Source: Ischnura elegans
Taxonomy: Eukaryota > Arthropoda > Insecta > Odonata > Coenagrionidae
Reading direction: 5' to 3'
Assembly: GCF_921293095.1 (NCBI RefSeq)
Contig: NC_060248.1
Coordinates: forward strand, 78,003,243-78,067,242
DNA: 64,000 nucleotides
In this document: one piece after another, positions 11,201-20,976 of the stretch
Layout: each line of letters begins with the position of its first letter
How positions within the stretch are numbered: the stretch's first letter is position 1
Notes under the pieces: generated by a model
The model's input: the letters and a program-made list of their open reading frames with translations, nothing else
Database searches by the model: none
What the model was told of the DNA's origin: nothing
Position numbers and translations under genes: made by a program

Positions 11201-14200
11201 GTCTTGGAGGAATGAAAATTATTATATTATAATTTATATTTCTTATTAGGTTTTTTAGAGGTGAAAAGTTCTAAAACATGATAATTAATGGTAAGGTTGT
11301 AGATTTGGGGGGATTGATTTCCGTTAATGATTTAAAAAACCCATTAAAATGATGAACCTTTCCTTTTTTCGCAATTGTTTTACTTATTTTCTTCATTTTT
11401 CAGCTCCTATTTTATTTTCCCCTACCCCAAATATCCTACAATGATGGAAAAATATACATATCAACAGATTATATCAGCAATAATAAAAATATTTAGGTAC
11501 ACGGCATAGAAAAAATAATGAAAATGTGTGCCAACAGTTGAGAAGGTACGCTACCATGCTGGTGCCCTCAATACCACACGCGCATCAACAAAGAAAAAAA
11601 TAACCAGTGTGAAGTGAAGTAGAAGTTTCTCATGCAAAAACAGCAGTAGGCCTAATATATCAACATGCCCGCATTCAATTTCCCTGAAAATCTCCTCACA
11701 AATTTGATGATGTCTTTATAGAACCTTTCCCTGTGTTAATCTGAAACTGCTCCTAAATATTCTATGAAAATATCCAGGTGTGAATGAAGGAAATGCATTT
11801 TTAGTGACACGTTAAACCCCGTGGCCTAATACGCTGACAGCAGTTCACACGTTTCTGAGCTCATTCTCACAGCTAACACACGTTTCAGAATCCAAGCCAA
11901 GCTCGATTTTATTTATAATTCAGGTGTTTCATGTACGTCGAATCTTTGAAAAGTTTCCTAATCTGGGGGTCCACGAGTTCCTTCCTTGGTTTTAGCCTCA
12001 CTAATTGTAAGACGAGGAAATTAAGTTAGAAATTGAAATTCAGCTCCTGTCTTTTCGATTGCCTTCACAAAGTATTTCATCTGTCTTAATTTGATGTGCA
12101 ATGGTGGCAAGTGAATATTATCTGTCGAAACCAGGGAAACATAAGCAACATTTTTATAACCATGAGTAAAGCTTTCTCGCAGAGGCCAATTCCGTACTAT
12201 GTAATGAATTTTCACGGGCGCGGCTGTTGTATTCACAAAGAAAGCAGCACTATTTCGTGAAGCCTGATTGCAGTCCCATGAGTAGAGTGACAACTTTCAG
12301 ATCAGCGCAAACTTACCAATTATAATCACGATAATTAATTCTTTCAAGGATTCAACAGAAATATCTGTACGTCTCCTTCATATCAGCTGAGTATGCAGAC
12401 AGGACAGAAGGTAACTCATTCCCATTGGCCTACAGGTCCACTTTAAAGCTTGTCTTTGACGAATCCATAAACAGTCTCCATTTTTTGGGTCACATGGCAT
12501 CATCAGTTCTATCAATAATGCATTTAATTACAGAAAAAAACAAGCCTTTACCTTCCATAAAAAGTAATTTCAGTGCTGACTGACAGGAAAAGATTTTTAT
12601 GCCCTTTTCTAAGGGATTGTCATTCATTTACGCGAAACTATGTGCCATATGCTACAGTGGTTTGACCAAATATTTGTTTAAATTACTGTAACAAAAGGTG
12701 CAACAAACACTTGGAGCTTAATTCTAGTCCTGACCGCCAACTTGACCGCCAAAGTAAAATTTATAAGCAGTTTTAAAAATTATTAGAAGAGGTAATTGTT
12801 GCGATGCTTAAGTCAATTCACCGCAAACATAGTAGAAGCGATGAGGATGATTTTTACACATTTAATCTCGGTAATGATCACAACTCAAGCCCATATACTG
12901 ACATTCACTTGGAAAAAGCCGGAGTGAAACAACTTCTACTGTAATCCTTGTGTAGGCTTTCGCGGTGTGGTGAGGATTCAGCGTGGAGGTTTTCGGGGTT
13001 ACTACCGCGTAGATTCTGTAGATTGATTTGCGATCAGATTTGTCTGCAGAGATGAATCTATGTAACCCCGAAAACCTCCACGCTGAACTTCTACTGTTTC
13101 GCACAATTTTAACTACTTGGAAAAAAACGATCATCCTTGTCCGAAACAGCGAAAAATGTTGACTCTGCGATTGCTAGAGATACCGAGGGAAGATTACGAC
13201 AACTTCAATACACACAATTGATTAGAGAGGCTGATACTTTGTGCAACTCCATTCTTAAGGAGAAAGAATACTTTTTAACTGAAATGAGAATATAAAATCT
13301 TAGTCTTATATTTTTCGTGGAATAAGGAAGTATTACTTTTCCTTTTTGGCTGCGAAAGCTAAGAGTATTGCCGTCCAAGGCTAAGCGGGCGAGGCATTGT
13401 GAGGGCCAGCGTAGTAAAGTGAACCTTCCGAGGTATTGATACAAATTTTAATCATTGTTGCTATGCAGCAAAATATTTTTATTATTGCTGCTGTTTCTTG
13501 TTTTATATATATTTTTATCATTCGGTGGAGGAAGACGTGAAATGGCAGCTTGAAAATTTAAAAAATACGTGAAAATTTGCGAAAAAATGGCAAAATTGAT
13601 AATTCTTAATGCGTTTTCACACAATTTACGGAGACTTATTCCCCCCGAATCTACCTCCTTGCCATATTTGCACCCCTCAAAACCCTTAGAAAAAATTTAA
13701 ATGCTAAAGTAATCGTTTTAATTCCTCCAAATGACTGAAAAGTGATAAAAATGGAGGGGGAGCTCCCCGAAAATGGTGGGGTGATGGGAAAAAACGGAGT
13801 TCATATTCGGATTTAGGAGGTCATTTTACAGTAGAAGCAGCAGGAATGGTGTCAGGGCCGATAATCATGCCGTCCAGTGTTATTTTGTTAGTATTGTGAT
13901 AACGTTGTAAGTAATATACAGTGGAACCTCGTTAAAGCGAGTACGGGCTATAGCGACACCCCCGCTATAACGAGAGATAGCCGATGCACCGTCAATTGAT
14001 CCTATAATAAGCGTGTTAAAAAATTCGTTTTTACGGGACCCTTTCGGCGTTGGCTCTCGCCATAGCGAGGGTTTCACCGCCGGAAAACTTTCATCAAGAC
14101 TCCTTAACCTCTGTAACTGCTAGCGATCTGTTAGAAATGAAGTTAATGGAGTGCTCAGTCTCAAATTTATATGGTAAACTGTCGTTCGATAAATATAATG

Positions 14201-17200
14201 ATTGACGAAACAATGCATTCCATAATTTTTATTCAGTGCGGCGCTTATAAATTGTTTGAATAGTTAGTCGTTATTTGTGTAAGGAAATTTAGTGATGCAA
14301 AAAAACATCGCCTTTCATCTGGATTTATGCTTACGTTTATCGGATAGATGTTTATCTGTCGCCGCACCACTCCTGTTCCTGTATATCTGTTCGCAACAGG
14401 TATATTGGCTATTATTTGCTCCACCTCCGGTAAAGCGACAATTCGCTATAGCGAGTGTTTATTAGTGCACCGTGGGGTGTCGTTATATCGAGGTTTCACT
14501 GTATGTTATGCGTTACCAATAGCCAATACTTTCCAAAGCCAATACTTTCAATTCACCGCCTTGCTGGCTTAGGCAACCAACGGAAATTAACAATTCCCTA
14601 ATTTAAAATACACTCTCCCTGCGTGGCACAGCCGCCATTCTTTGTTGCCCCTAGGTATCTATATACCTCTTCATAACCAAGAAAAATCTTCCTCGACATA
14701 TTTCAATTGATACAGCGGGATGCCTCGACGATACTTAATACCACAGAGTTGTGCTCCTACTACGCCTATGCTATTATCAGAACCCTAACCTCGCTGCGTC
14801 GGCCATATTGTCAGCGCCTGCAGCGCCGCCATCGGTGATTTGAGTCTCGAATTACCAATATTTCCTGCAAAAGTGTTGTTCCCTGTGATGGAAAATGCGA
14901 CTGAACTATATGATATCCTCTGGAAAATATTTTATAATGATATACATTGGTTTATAAATGAAAAGGAAAATTTGTATGAACGAAGAATTATTGCAACGAA
15001 AGATATTGTTTTGCAAATCAGAAATTGACTAGCATGCGATGAATAATTTTTCATTTACTATTTACTATGCATCAAATAATATCATTTTTAAAAAGAAACA
15101 TTTAAATAGAAAGTATAAAAGGTATACATTAAAAAAATAATTTTTTCCCTCTGGGTAAATAATTTTCTGCATAACAAATTCTTGTGATACTTCTGGAAAT
15201 AGTCAAGACACAATCGAGGCTCAGGCAGGCAGGTGGGGCTATAATATGATGTGTCCTGGTGGACATTCTTCGTGAAGCACTGCCTACATCTCTTCTGTTT
15301 TCATCTTTTCTGTCTTTCGTGTTTTTCATATAATCAGGGAAATGTCCTGATAAGCCCTTGGTTTTGGATGAGGCGGGCTAGGATGATGGTCTCTTCATAG
15401 GAGTCGAAGGTCAAGGAAGCACAGATATTGCCATAAGAGATTCTATAATTAGAATTTGAAAGTTGATCAGAATAACTTTCCAAAAATTTTCTCTGAATAA
15501 AAAGTAATGGTTCAGTAACAGTAAGTTCAGTAGGTGGATTCCCAATTTTTTGTACCATTTGATGGATTTCCTTTCAATGTGAAAGTAAGACAACATTTGA
15601 TCCCAATGATTGATGCCACAAATATAATTGCTGTATTCAACCACCACCTGAGGCTTTCTTGGCGTGCACCCTCGTCTTTTCGTGAATTCAATCACTTTTT
15701 TGCACTGAATTCAGCACTGATCATCCGCACTTTCCTCTTATCCTTCCACCTTAGGATACAGATTTCATCCTCAGAAAAGGCCTCCACCACCTCACCTTTC
15801 TTTAATTCCTGGCAGAGCACCACAAGAGGAATAACTTTCTTGCCTCTACTCAGTGTCCCCGTCACAATAGTTTTCCCATTTGGATGGAATCTAGAACTGG
15901 CTACACTGTTATAAAAGTTATCCATATTAAAGGATTGGCCGCAGTCAAAATGATCCTCCATCATTTGTTTACCATCTTCTCCGAATGCCCTTTTCCAGAC
16001 ACTTCTGAGTTGGAAGATGCTTGGTATTCGAGGACTTGCTGCGTCAAACCCTTTGCTTCTGTCAACATATATGTACAACTTTATTGAGTACCTGTAGCGC
16101 TTTCCCCTCATATATTCACTATATCCCAGCCTAGCTCTCTATGGAACCATAGACTCTTCCAAACTCAGGTCACGTGAGGGGGTCACTACTTTGTCCATTA
16201 CTTCTTTGAATATCCTATAATGGGGCTAATTTTTAATAATTAGTTGGTCAGAGGGGTGTTAGAGTCAGAGAACATAGACAGGTTCTCTTTGATTTGAAGG
16301 GCTTGGAGAATTGACATGAATTGATCACGCGACTTCTCTCCTGAAGCAATGCAAGTCATATAAAGGATGAGCTTTTCAATAATCGGAGATACAGGAAATT
16401 TTGATAATTCTTGTATGAAAAATAAGGCCAAAAAGTGGGGAAATTCTTCTATGGTAAAATATTTCCTTCTAGTAATTTTCCTTCAGGACACGCATTGCCC
16501 ATTTTATATCCTCGGATGTATAAATCCTCGGGCCGGATCAGTTTCTCCAAGTTCGGTGGCATGAGACTGGGTTAAGGGAAGTTGATCTATTAGGCATTTT
16601 TTTTGTTAGGGAGGATGCCAAATAAAATGCTTGTAAGGATTTCGAATATTATGGAAAAGATCAAGTAATGAGTCTCAAATACAAATTTTAGTGAACGTAA
16701 GGATGGGGAAGTCTAGCTATTGTGCATGAAATGTAAATAGTAACAAATAAATTGCAATGTGGAACCACGACTTCACTGAAGATATTGTTAAATTTATGCA
16801 AATATGGTTATTATTTCAAGCGTACCAGCAAATAAACATAGTGATAAAAACAAATTTTGCTATGATGAAATCATAGCAACTGAAATTCACTTGGAAACTT
16901 TAAGGGTATAGGAAAAGAAGAATTTATTATTTATCCCAAGGATTGAATTACGCATATCTGGAGTATGTCTGAAATTAGGCAACCAGCCAAGCAATTTATT
17001 ACGATAGCGTTAATTGGCACTAAAAATAAAAATAACAACAAGGGAAAAATATTTCCATTCCTAATCGTAAAACCAATTAAATAGACACATGTTAATCATT
17101 GCGTGAAAAGTCATAAAGAAAGATAAAATACCTTGTATTAAAGTATCTTACCTATCCTCGTCAACTGCAAAAGGATCATTTTTTTTATTGTGCTTTAAAT

Positions 17201-20200
17201 ATTTGTAAAATTTTTTTTTTTTAAGGTATAAGAACAATTGTGAGAATATATTACTGTTTTCTGCATTATAAAATGAAAGTAATAATGAAATAGATTGTAA
17301 AAACCCACCCCAGAGCAGAGCAATACCGGGTAAAATGGAAAAATAAAAAAAAAAATTTCGGAGCTTTCTGCACGGTAAACAGGCGAAGAGTGGTGACTGA
17401 CCCTCCAATACCCTAACACCAGTGGCTGGTGCTCAGGGCGGAATATAACGTAAAAGGAAATCATGACGTAACCCTTATGTCATCAGCCACTCGGTAGCGA
17501 CTGCCATGACGTAGACGTTACGTCATGAGCACAGAACGTGTTAACACATTCACTGTAGAGTTGAATCTCCCCTCCCACATTCTGACTATGGTGGAACATA
17601 AATACATACATGTAGTCCATTCTGTGGAGTATAACCCACCAGTGGGTCATGCGTAGGATTATCTCATAGCCATTGCGTAGAGGAAGGAACTACCTGATAG
17701 CACCTCTACTCTCTCTCTCTACTCTTAACAACCATTTCATTAAGACATCTAGATAGCTGCCGAGTTCCATCTTTTCACATTATTGAATTTCCTATTATGG
17801 CTTTAAAACTTGCATTTATTTTTGTTATACATACTACAGAAATGCTCATTACTCTAAATAATCTCTTTGAGCATGCATGCTAAGTATTGATTGATTTTCA
17901 ATTGGATATAATTTATTTTACTGTGATAGTCGATCGGGGTATTGTTAAATTTTTCTGAGTCTTGACATCATCATGCCACTTCTGAACAGGGTAATTGGTA
18001 TAAAGAGATGTGTATTTTTTCACATTTATTGGAGAAGACCTTATGTAAATACTTAGAAATGTGAAAGAAATTGGAGTGCTCTATACCCTATACTCTAGAC
18101 CCCCAGAACATAAGAACACAATTACTTTGCTTCATAAAAGAGGACAAAATATAGAAAAATCATGAATAGGGTGGTTTCCTATTATTTTTTTATTGCCTAA
18201 ATCGAAAGATTATTACTCCTGGAGTACGTATTTCACGCTTTTAGATTTTTAAATGACGATATCTATTTTTTGCGATTAATTGAAAAGTGAAAATTTTCAA
18301 GCGTGCGAAAACGCGACGGCTAAGTATGAATCAGTGTGACGTCGTTCTGGTTCCCGGTGCCGCAAGTGAGGTGACCTTGGGGCGAGGCTTTGAGCGCTGA
18401 TACGACGCAGGATGCTAGCAGGTAGCCGAGTACCCTGCTAACTGGTAGCGCTTGGCTTAAATAAGGATTATTAATACCTTATCAAACGAAGGAAACTTGC
18501 CGACCATAGCCAGTTTTAATTGGTGATTATTAAGACATGTTTCCCTGAGCTCTGTGCCTCATGCATGCATTGGTAATCTCAGACGATGTAAACCTCCTAT
18601 CTACTCGTATAGAAACTAGGTCTCTGTGACGTCACGTGGAGTGGCATCGTATGGGCGCCAATCTGGCCTTTTTCAAATGCGGTTAAAATTGACCATAGCC
18701 ATTCATCTAAACCGGTATTTCTAAAACCAAATAATTTGTATATTATGAATACACTAATGGTGGGTAACGAATCACAATCAATGCCTTTTGTTTTCTTTGA
18801 TGAAGGAAACTACCCTCTTTGCAGAAGATTTCTTTGAAAAGTGAAATTTTTCGATTATAAAAGTGTTAAAATTGGTTTAAAACCCTCTACTTTGTACCCT
18901 ATTTTTAAAAAATTTCCCCCTCCAATTTTGGACCACCCCGAACAAAATTCCTTGTTACGCCACTGTATAAAAGTAAGGAAACAATTTGTCATCGGTACTT
19001 ATGGAGCATGTTTCTGTATGGCAGCAAAGCTTGGTTGTTGACAACTTCAGAGAAGTCAAGTGTGGAAGCATTTGAAATGTGGTGCTAGCAAAGGATAATA
19101 GAGATATATAACATGGATCTGCTGATCCAAATATGTCATGAGGAAGTGCTAAGAAGAGTGGGAGAAAAGAAGGTCTTCTAAAAACCTTAAGGATAAGATG
19201 AAAAAAATTATTTGGTCACATTATGAGGTATGTTGGCCTGATGAAAACAATCGTAGAAGGACAGGTGGAGGAGAAGAAGGGAGAGCAAATACCCTAAATG
19301 AGTTGGCATGGGCATTCCCATCTAGGGCAGGAGGGGGCAGCTGCCCCCCCTAGAAGCAAAATTGCTAATATCATCAAGGAAAATAATATTTTTTCAAGCA
19401 AATAATTTTAAAAACTAATGAAGAGCTGTTACAGTTTCCTTAAAATGTTGATTTCATTCACCTTTTCCATGCTTAAATCTTACCTACAACTTAAACGACC
19501 ATGGCTTGTCCCCCCTAGTTTTGATCCTGGGTACGCCCTTGTGAGTTGGAATACATTGGACAGGCTAGTAAGGATATAAAAGAAGAGGAATATGTTACTA
19601 TGAAAAGGCTACCTTATAGGAGAGTGGAATGGGATAGCTGCATCAAACCAATCTTAGTATTGTTGACTTATGATGATGATGAACCTTAATTGGCTTTCTG
19701 ATATTCTTTCGACATTTTCACAATGAGTAGCACAACTCTACTACTCTAGGGGATCCGGTTTGTATGGTGGCTAGAGTGTTGGCTTCCCACCCTATGGGCT
19801 TGGGTTCAAATTCTGGTGGTGGCAGAGAATTTTAGGGCAAGTCAGCTTGATGCTCTAATCTGTTCAGTGAGAGTGAGGAAAGGAAGTTACTGCAAATGAA
19901 TCCTCTACCTCTGAGGTTTTATCGCCTTCCTAAAATTCATAAAGTTGTACTAGTGAATGAAGTCATTCAATGAACATGTGTTTGCCGCCCACTCTCCTCA
20001 AGATGCCCTCCCCGAAAGCAAATGGTCGAATTACTTCTTCATTCACACTTTAACCAACTTGAGCCTCCAAAGTTTTTTTTCAGTTCACCCACAAACTCCC
20101 TCTGTTTTGAGTTGACCATTTTTTCTGCCTGCAATTCCTTCCCCTAACTCCTGCTATTTCTATCCTCACTCCTTTCTCTGTTACCCTTTCAGAGACTTCT

Positions 20201-20976
20201 CTCCCACATCTCTTCCTAGACTCACTACTTTCTCCCACTGCTATATTTCTAAAGATATTCTCTTTCACCCTGTTATTCTTATTTTTCTTCCCCTCCTCCT
20301 CTGCCCCCTGTGGCCTTCAGTGGTTCTTTCCCAGTGTTGTTCTTCTACGGTTTGTACAAGAGTCCTCCTTATACCATGGGTTTTTCCGTATCCCTTAAGT
20401 TTTCACTCTCTCCCCACTCTATGTCTGTTTCCCACCCTTCCTTGTACTTGTCAAATCCTCCCACCTCCTCTTCCTCAAATGTATAAGTATGAAGTTCTTA
20501 CGTATTGTGATATCTTGTACCAGGTGATTGCTCTGTGAGCTGAAACACTTTTTATTTCAATAGAAAAAGAATTTTATTCATCAGCAGTATAAGATGATAT
20601 TTGCACCAGGATCTTTACTTGTCATGTTTATCATACCAGTCATAATTCACCCATGTAATATTGTAAGTTTCTTTCTTGTATAAGTTCGGATGAATTTTAC
20701 CCCTTATAGACTAAAAACTGCAAAATTAGGCCAAGGAATTGTTCACCAAGCTCCCATATTCATCTTTTTTTTAGGTTTCCTGATCCTTGCTGCAGGCCTA
20801 GTCAGGCATTTAAGAATCCAGCTGGTCACAATGCTCATCAGGATGAGGGTTCAGATGATGAAGATAGGCCTAAAACCGAGCAGGAAGAGGCTGAGGAGCT
20901 AAGGAGAGCAAGAGACTTTGATGACTACAAAGACTCTCACCGCCGAGGAGAGGGCAACCGGCACAACCGAAGTTGA
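8287..20976 (+). CDS. IGBP1: IGBP1 / TAP42 (alpha4), PP2A-associated regulatory protein
   Basis: This encodes the TAP42/alpha4 protein that binds and stabilises catalytic subunits of PP2A-type phosphatases and links them to TOR signalling; it is cytosolic. Exons are 8287-8409, 8491-8773, 9308-9579, 9870-10069 and 20775-20976. All junctions are GT-AG, phases agree, and the total is 359 residues plus TGA (human 339). The start is the ATG at 8287, after an AT-rich leader. The N-terminal helical domain carries EDLKFLLLPAFLGALT and a YF..YLQRCKEYG motif. Residues near 157-170 (SRNEKIRRFKEMKELEEH) correspond to the basic helix that contacts the phosphatase. Exon 4 has a DDDDDD run and the family's VFGAGYPSIPTYTVDEFYEQ. 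The C-terminus ends with the diagnostic FDDYKDSHRRGEGNR. The fourth intron is about 10.7 kb and filled with mobile elements; the others are small. The frame appears intact. Confidence 0.95.
10660..11042 (+). repeat. Diverged two-copy tandem repeat, unit about 190 bp
   Basis: The stretches 10731-10850 and 10920-11040 align along their length. Shared anchors include TTGAGG(T/C)TTTTA, ACCACGTTG/ACACGTTGC, GGCATTGT and GTTTTCTCT. Upstream parts (from about 10680 and 10875) also look related. The second copy abuts the left end of the CACT-ended transposon. Function unknown. Confidence 0.6.
12021..12293 (-). pseudogene. Longest open piece of the CACT element's conserved protein
   Basis: About 90 codons remain open. 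They include an AAFFVNTT stretch aligned with the cysteine-rich FLCE region in another frame, and NIHLPPLHIKLRQMKYFVKA near the end. The downstream continuation (SEAKTKEGT, then SLKMHFLHSHLD) and upstream continuation (WRLFMDSSK) are in other frames or beyond stops, so the gene is dead. It is probably the transposase or accessory protein of the surrounding element. No function is assigned beyond that. Confidence 0.6.
12943..13097. mobile_element. Foldback insertion with perfect 26-bp arms
   Basis: Arms 12977-13002 and 13062-13087 are exact inverted complements (core GCGTGGAGGTTTTCGGGG), separated by 59 bp. The unit is bracketed by a 12-bp direct repeat AACTTCTACTGT (12931-12942 and 13086-13097), consistent with an insertion into the CACT element. 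The leader TAGGCTTTCGCGG plus the hairpin resembles pieces of Penelope-like element ends seen in arthropods; that link is from memory and tentative. Confidence 0.7.
13919..14501. mobile_element. TA-flanked MITE with CAGTGNAACCTCG ends
   Basis: A 583-bp non-autonomous element with TA on both sides. Its ends CAGTGGAACCTCGTTA and, inverted, CAGTGAAACCTCGATA extend into GCGA/CGACACCCC motifs. TA duplication and CAGT ends fit the Tc1-mariner-pogo (Tigger-like) group. There is no transposase frame. Confidence 0.75.
15140..16510 (-). pseudogene. piggyBac-type transposase relic
   Basis: Minus-strand coding remnants run from about 16510 to 15140. They include SRDQFMSILQALQI (N-terminal half), GKRYRYSIKLY, the catalytic-region MDNFYNSVASSRF, TGTLSRGKKV, LKKGEVVEAFSEDEICILRW, then CGINHWDQMLSYFHIERKSI with the third conserved Asp, and a C-terminal Cys/His-rich ring-like tail (RCRQCFTKNVHQ...CLDYFQKYHKN). 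The pieces lie in several frames and the section carrying the first catalytic Asp is missing or unrecognisable, so it is inactive. Element ends were not resolved; a CACGTTCTGTGC motif next to TTAA at 17541-17544 could be one terminus. It lies antisense in IGBP1 intron 4. Confidence 0.8.
18083..18965 (+). mobile_element. Truncated hAT-like MITE interrupted by M660 copy B
   Basis: The flanking sequences 18095-18164 and 18820-18965 match the hAT MITE at 27763-28024 (AGAACACAATTACTTTG...; TGTTAAAATTGGTTTAAAACC; closing TTACGCCACTG). The left terminus CAGTGGCG is not present, so that end is truncated. The M660 MITE lies inside, which makes this element the older one. Confidence 0.65.
18165..18819 (+). 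mobile_element. MITE family M660, copy B
   Basis: About 655 bp, starting AATAGGGTGGTTTCCT and ending GGAAACTACCCTCTT. It aligns end to end with copies A, C and D. The right tip carries a CT-for-AT difference from the other copies. It is inserted in a hAT-like MITE within IGBP1 intron 4. Confidence 0.85.
18966..19685 (+). mobile_element. LINE 3' end, split by a hAT MITE
   Basis: The C-terminal reverse-transcriptase tail of a non-LTR retrotransposon shows as VEAFEMWC, HEEVLRRVGEKK and GHI.RYVGL-like segments, broken by stops. The element ends with the tail AGCTGCATCAAACCAATCTTA followed by a (TGA)n stretch. The same tail is found, inverted, at 57.65 kb. A 235-bp hAT MITE sits inside. The fragment is dead and 5' truncated. 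Confidence 0.7.
19307..19541. mobile_element. hAT MITE, family G, copy 1 (in LINE)
   Basis: A 235-bp element with identical 8-bp duplication TGAGTTGG (19299-19306 and 19542-19549). Ends CATGGGCATTCCCA and, inverted, CAAGGGCGTACCCA. Internal GGGGGCAGCTGCCCCCC palindrome. It has the same family, ends and interior as the element at 27542-28087. It interrupts the LINE tail. Confidence 0.88.
19750..19978 (+). mobile_element. tRNA-derived SINE
   Basis: The head contains a pol III box A-like TGGTGGCTAGAGTGTTGG and a box B GGTTCAAATTC about 35 bp downstream, in tRNA-like order. A tRNA-unrelated body follows, ending in TGAATGAAGTCATTCAATGA. It does not fold as a complete tRNA gene. Confidence 0.65.

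Larger units (their letters stand above)
11045..13879 (-). mobile_element. CACT-ended DNA transposon with TTA duplication and decayed conserved protein
   Basis: A 2835-bp element flanked by TTA (11042-11044 and 13880-13882). Ends read CACTCGACGG and, inverted, CACTGGACGG. The inverted repeats are long, about 330 bp (11045-11370 against 13550-13879), and diverged but clearly alignable. The minus strand between about 12500 and 11630 holds decayed coding sequence of a protein recurring in repeat-rich animal genomes, recognisable by WRLFMDSSKTSFKVDL, GDLKVV/LLMGLQSGFTKYCCFLC, LPPLHIKL and SLKMHFLHSHLD/LGAVSD, split by stops and frameshifts. CACT ends, a 3-bp duplication and long inverted repeats are compatible with the CACTA/Mirage/Chapaev group; the superfamily is inferred, not proven. 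A foldback unit is inserted at 12943-13097. Confidence 0.75.
10070..20774 (+). other. Intron 4 of IGBP1, filled with mobile elements
   Basis: A 10.7-kb intron (GTAAGT donor, TTTTTTTTAG acceptor) in a gene whose other introns are under about 0.6 kb. It holds, left to right: a two-copy tandem repeat, a CACT-ended transposon, a TA-flanked MITE, a piggyBac relic, a MITE copy inside a truncated hAT-like element, a LINE tail split by a hAT MITE, and a tRNA-derived SINE. Remaining stretches (14.5-15.1, 16.6-18.1, 20.0-20.7 kb) show only AT-rich or pyrimidine-rich sequence, including a short CT run near 17706. Confidence 0.9.

Noticed and set aside
19750-19830. A functional tRNA gene
   Set aside because: Box A and box B spacing fits pol III, but the sequence does not close into a cloverleaf and continues into a repeat body; called a SINE.
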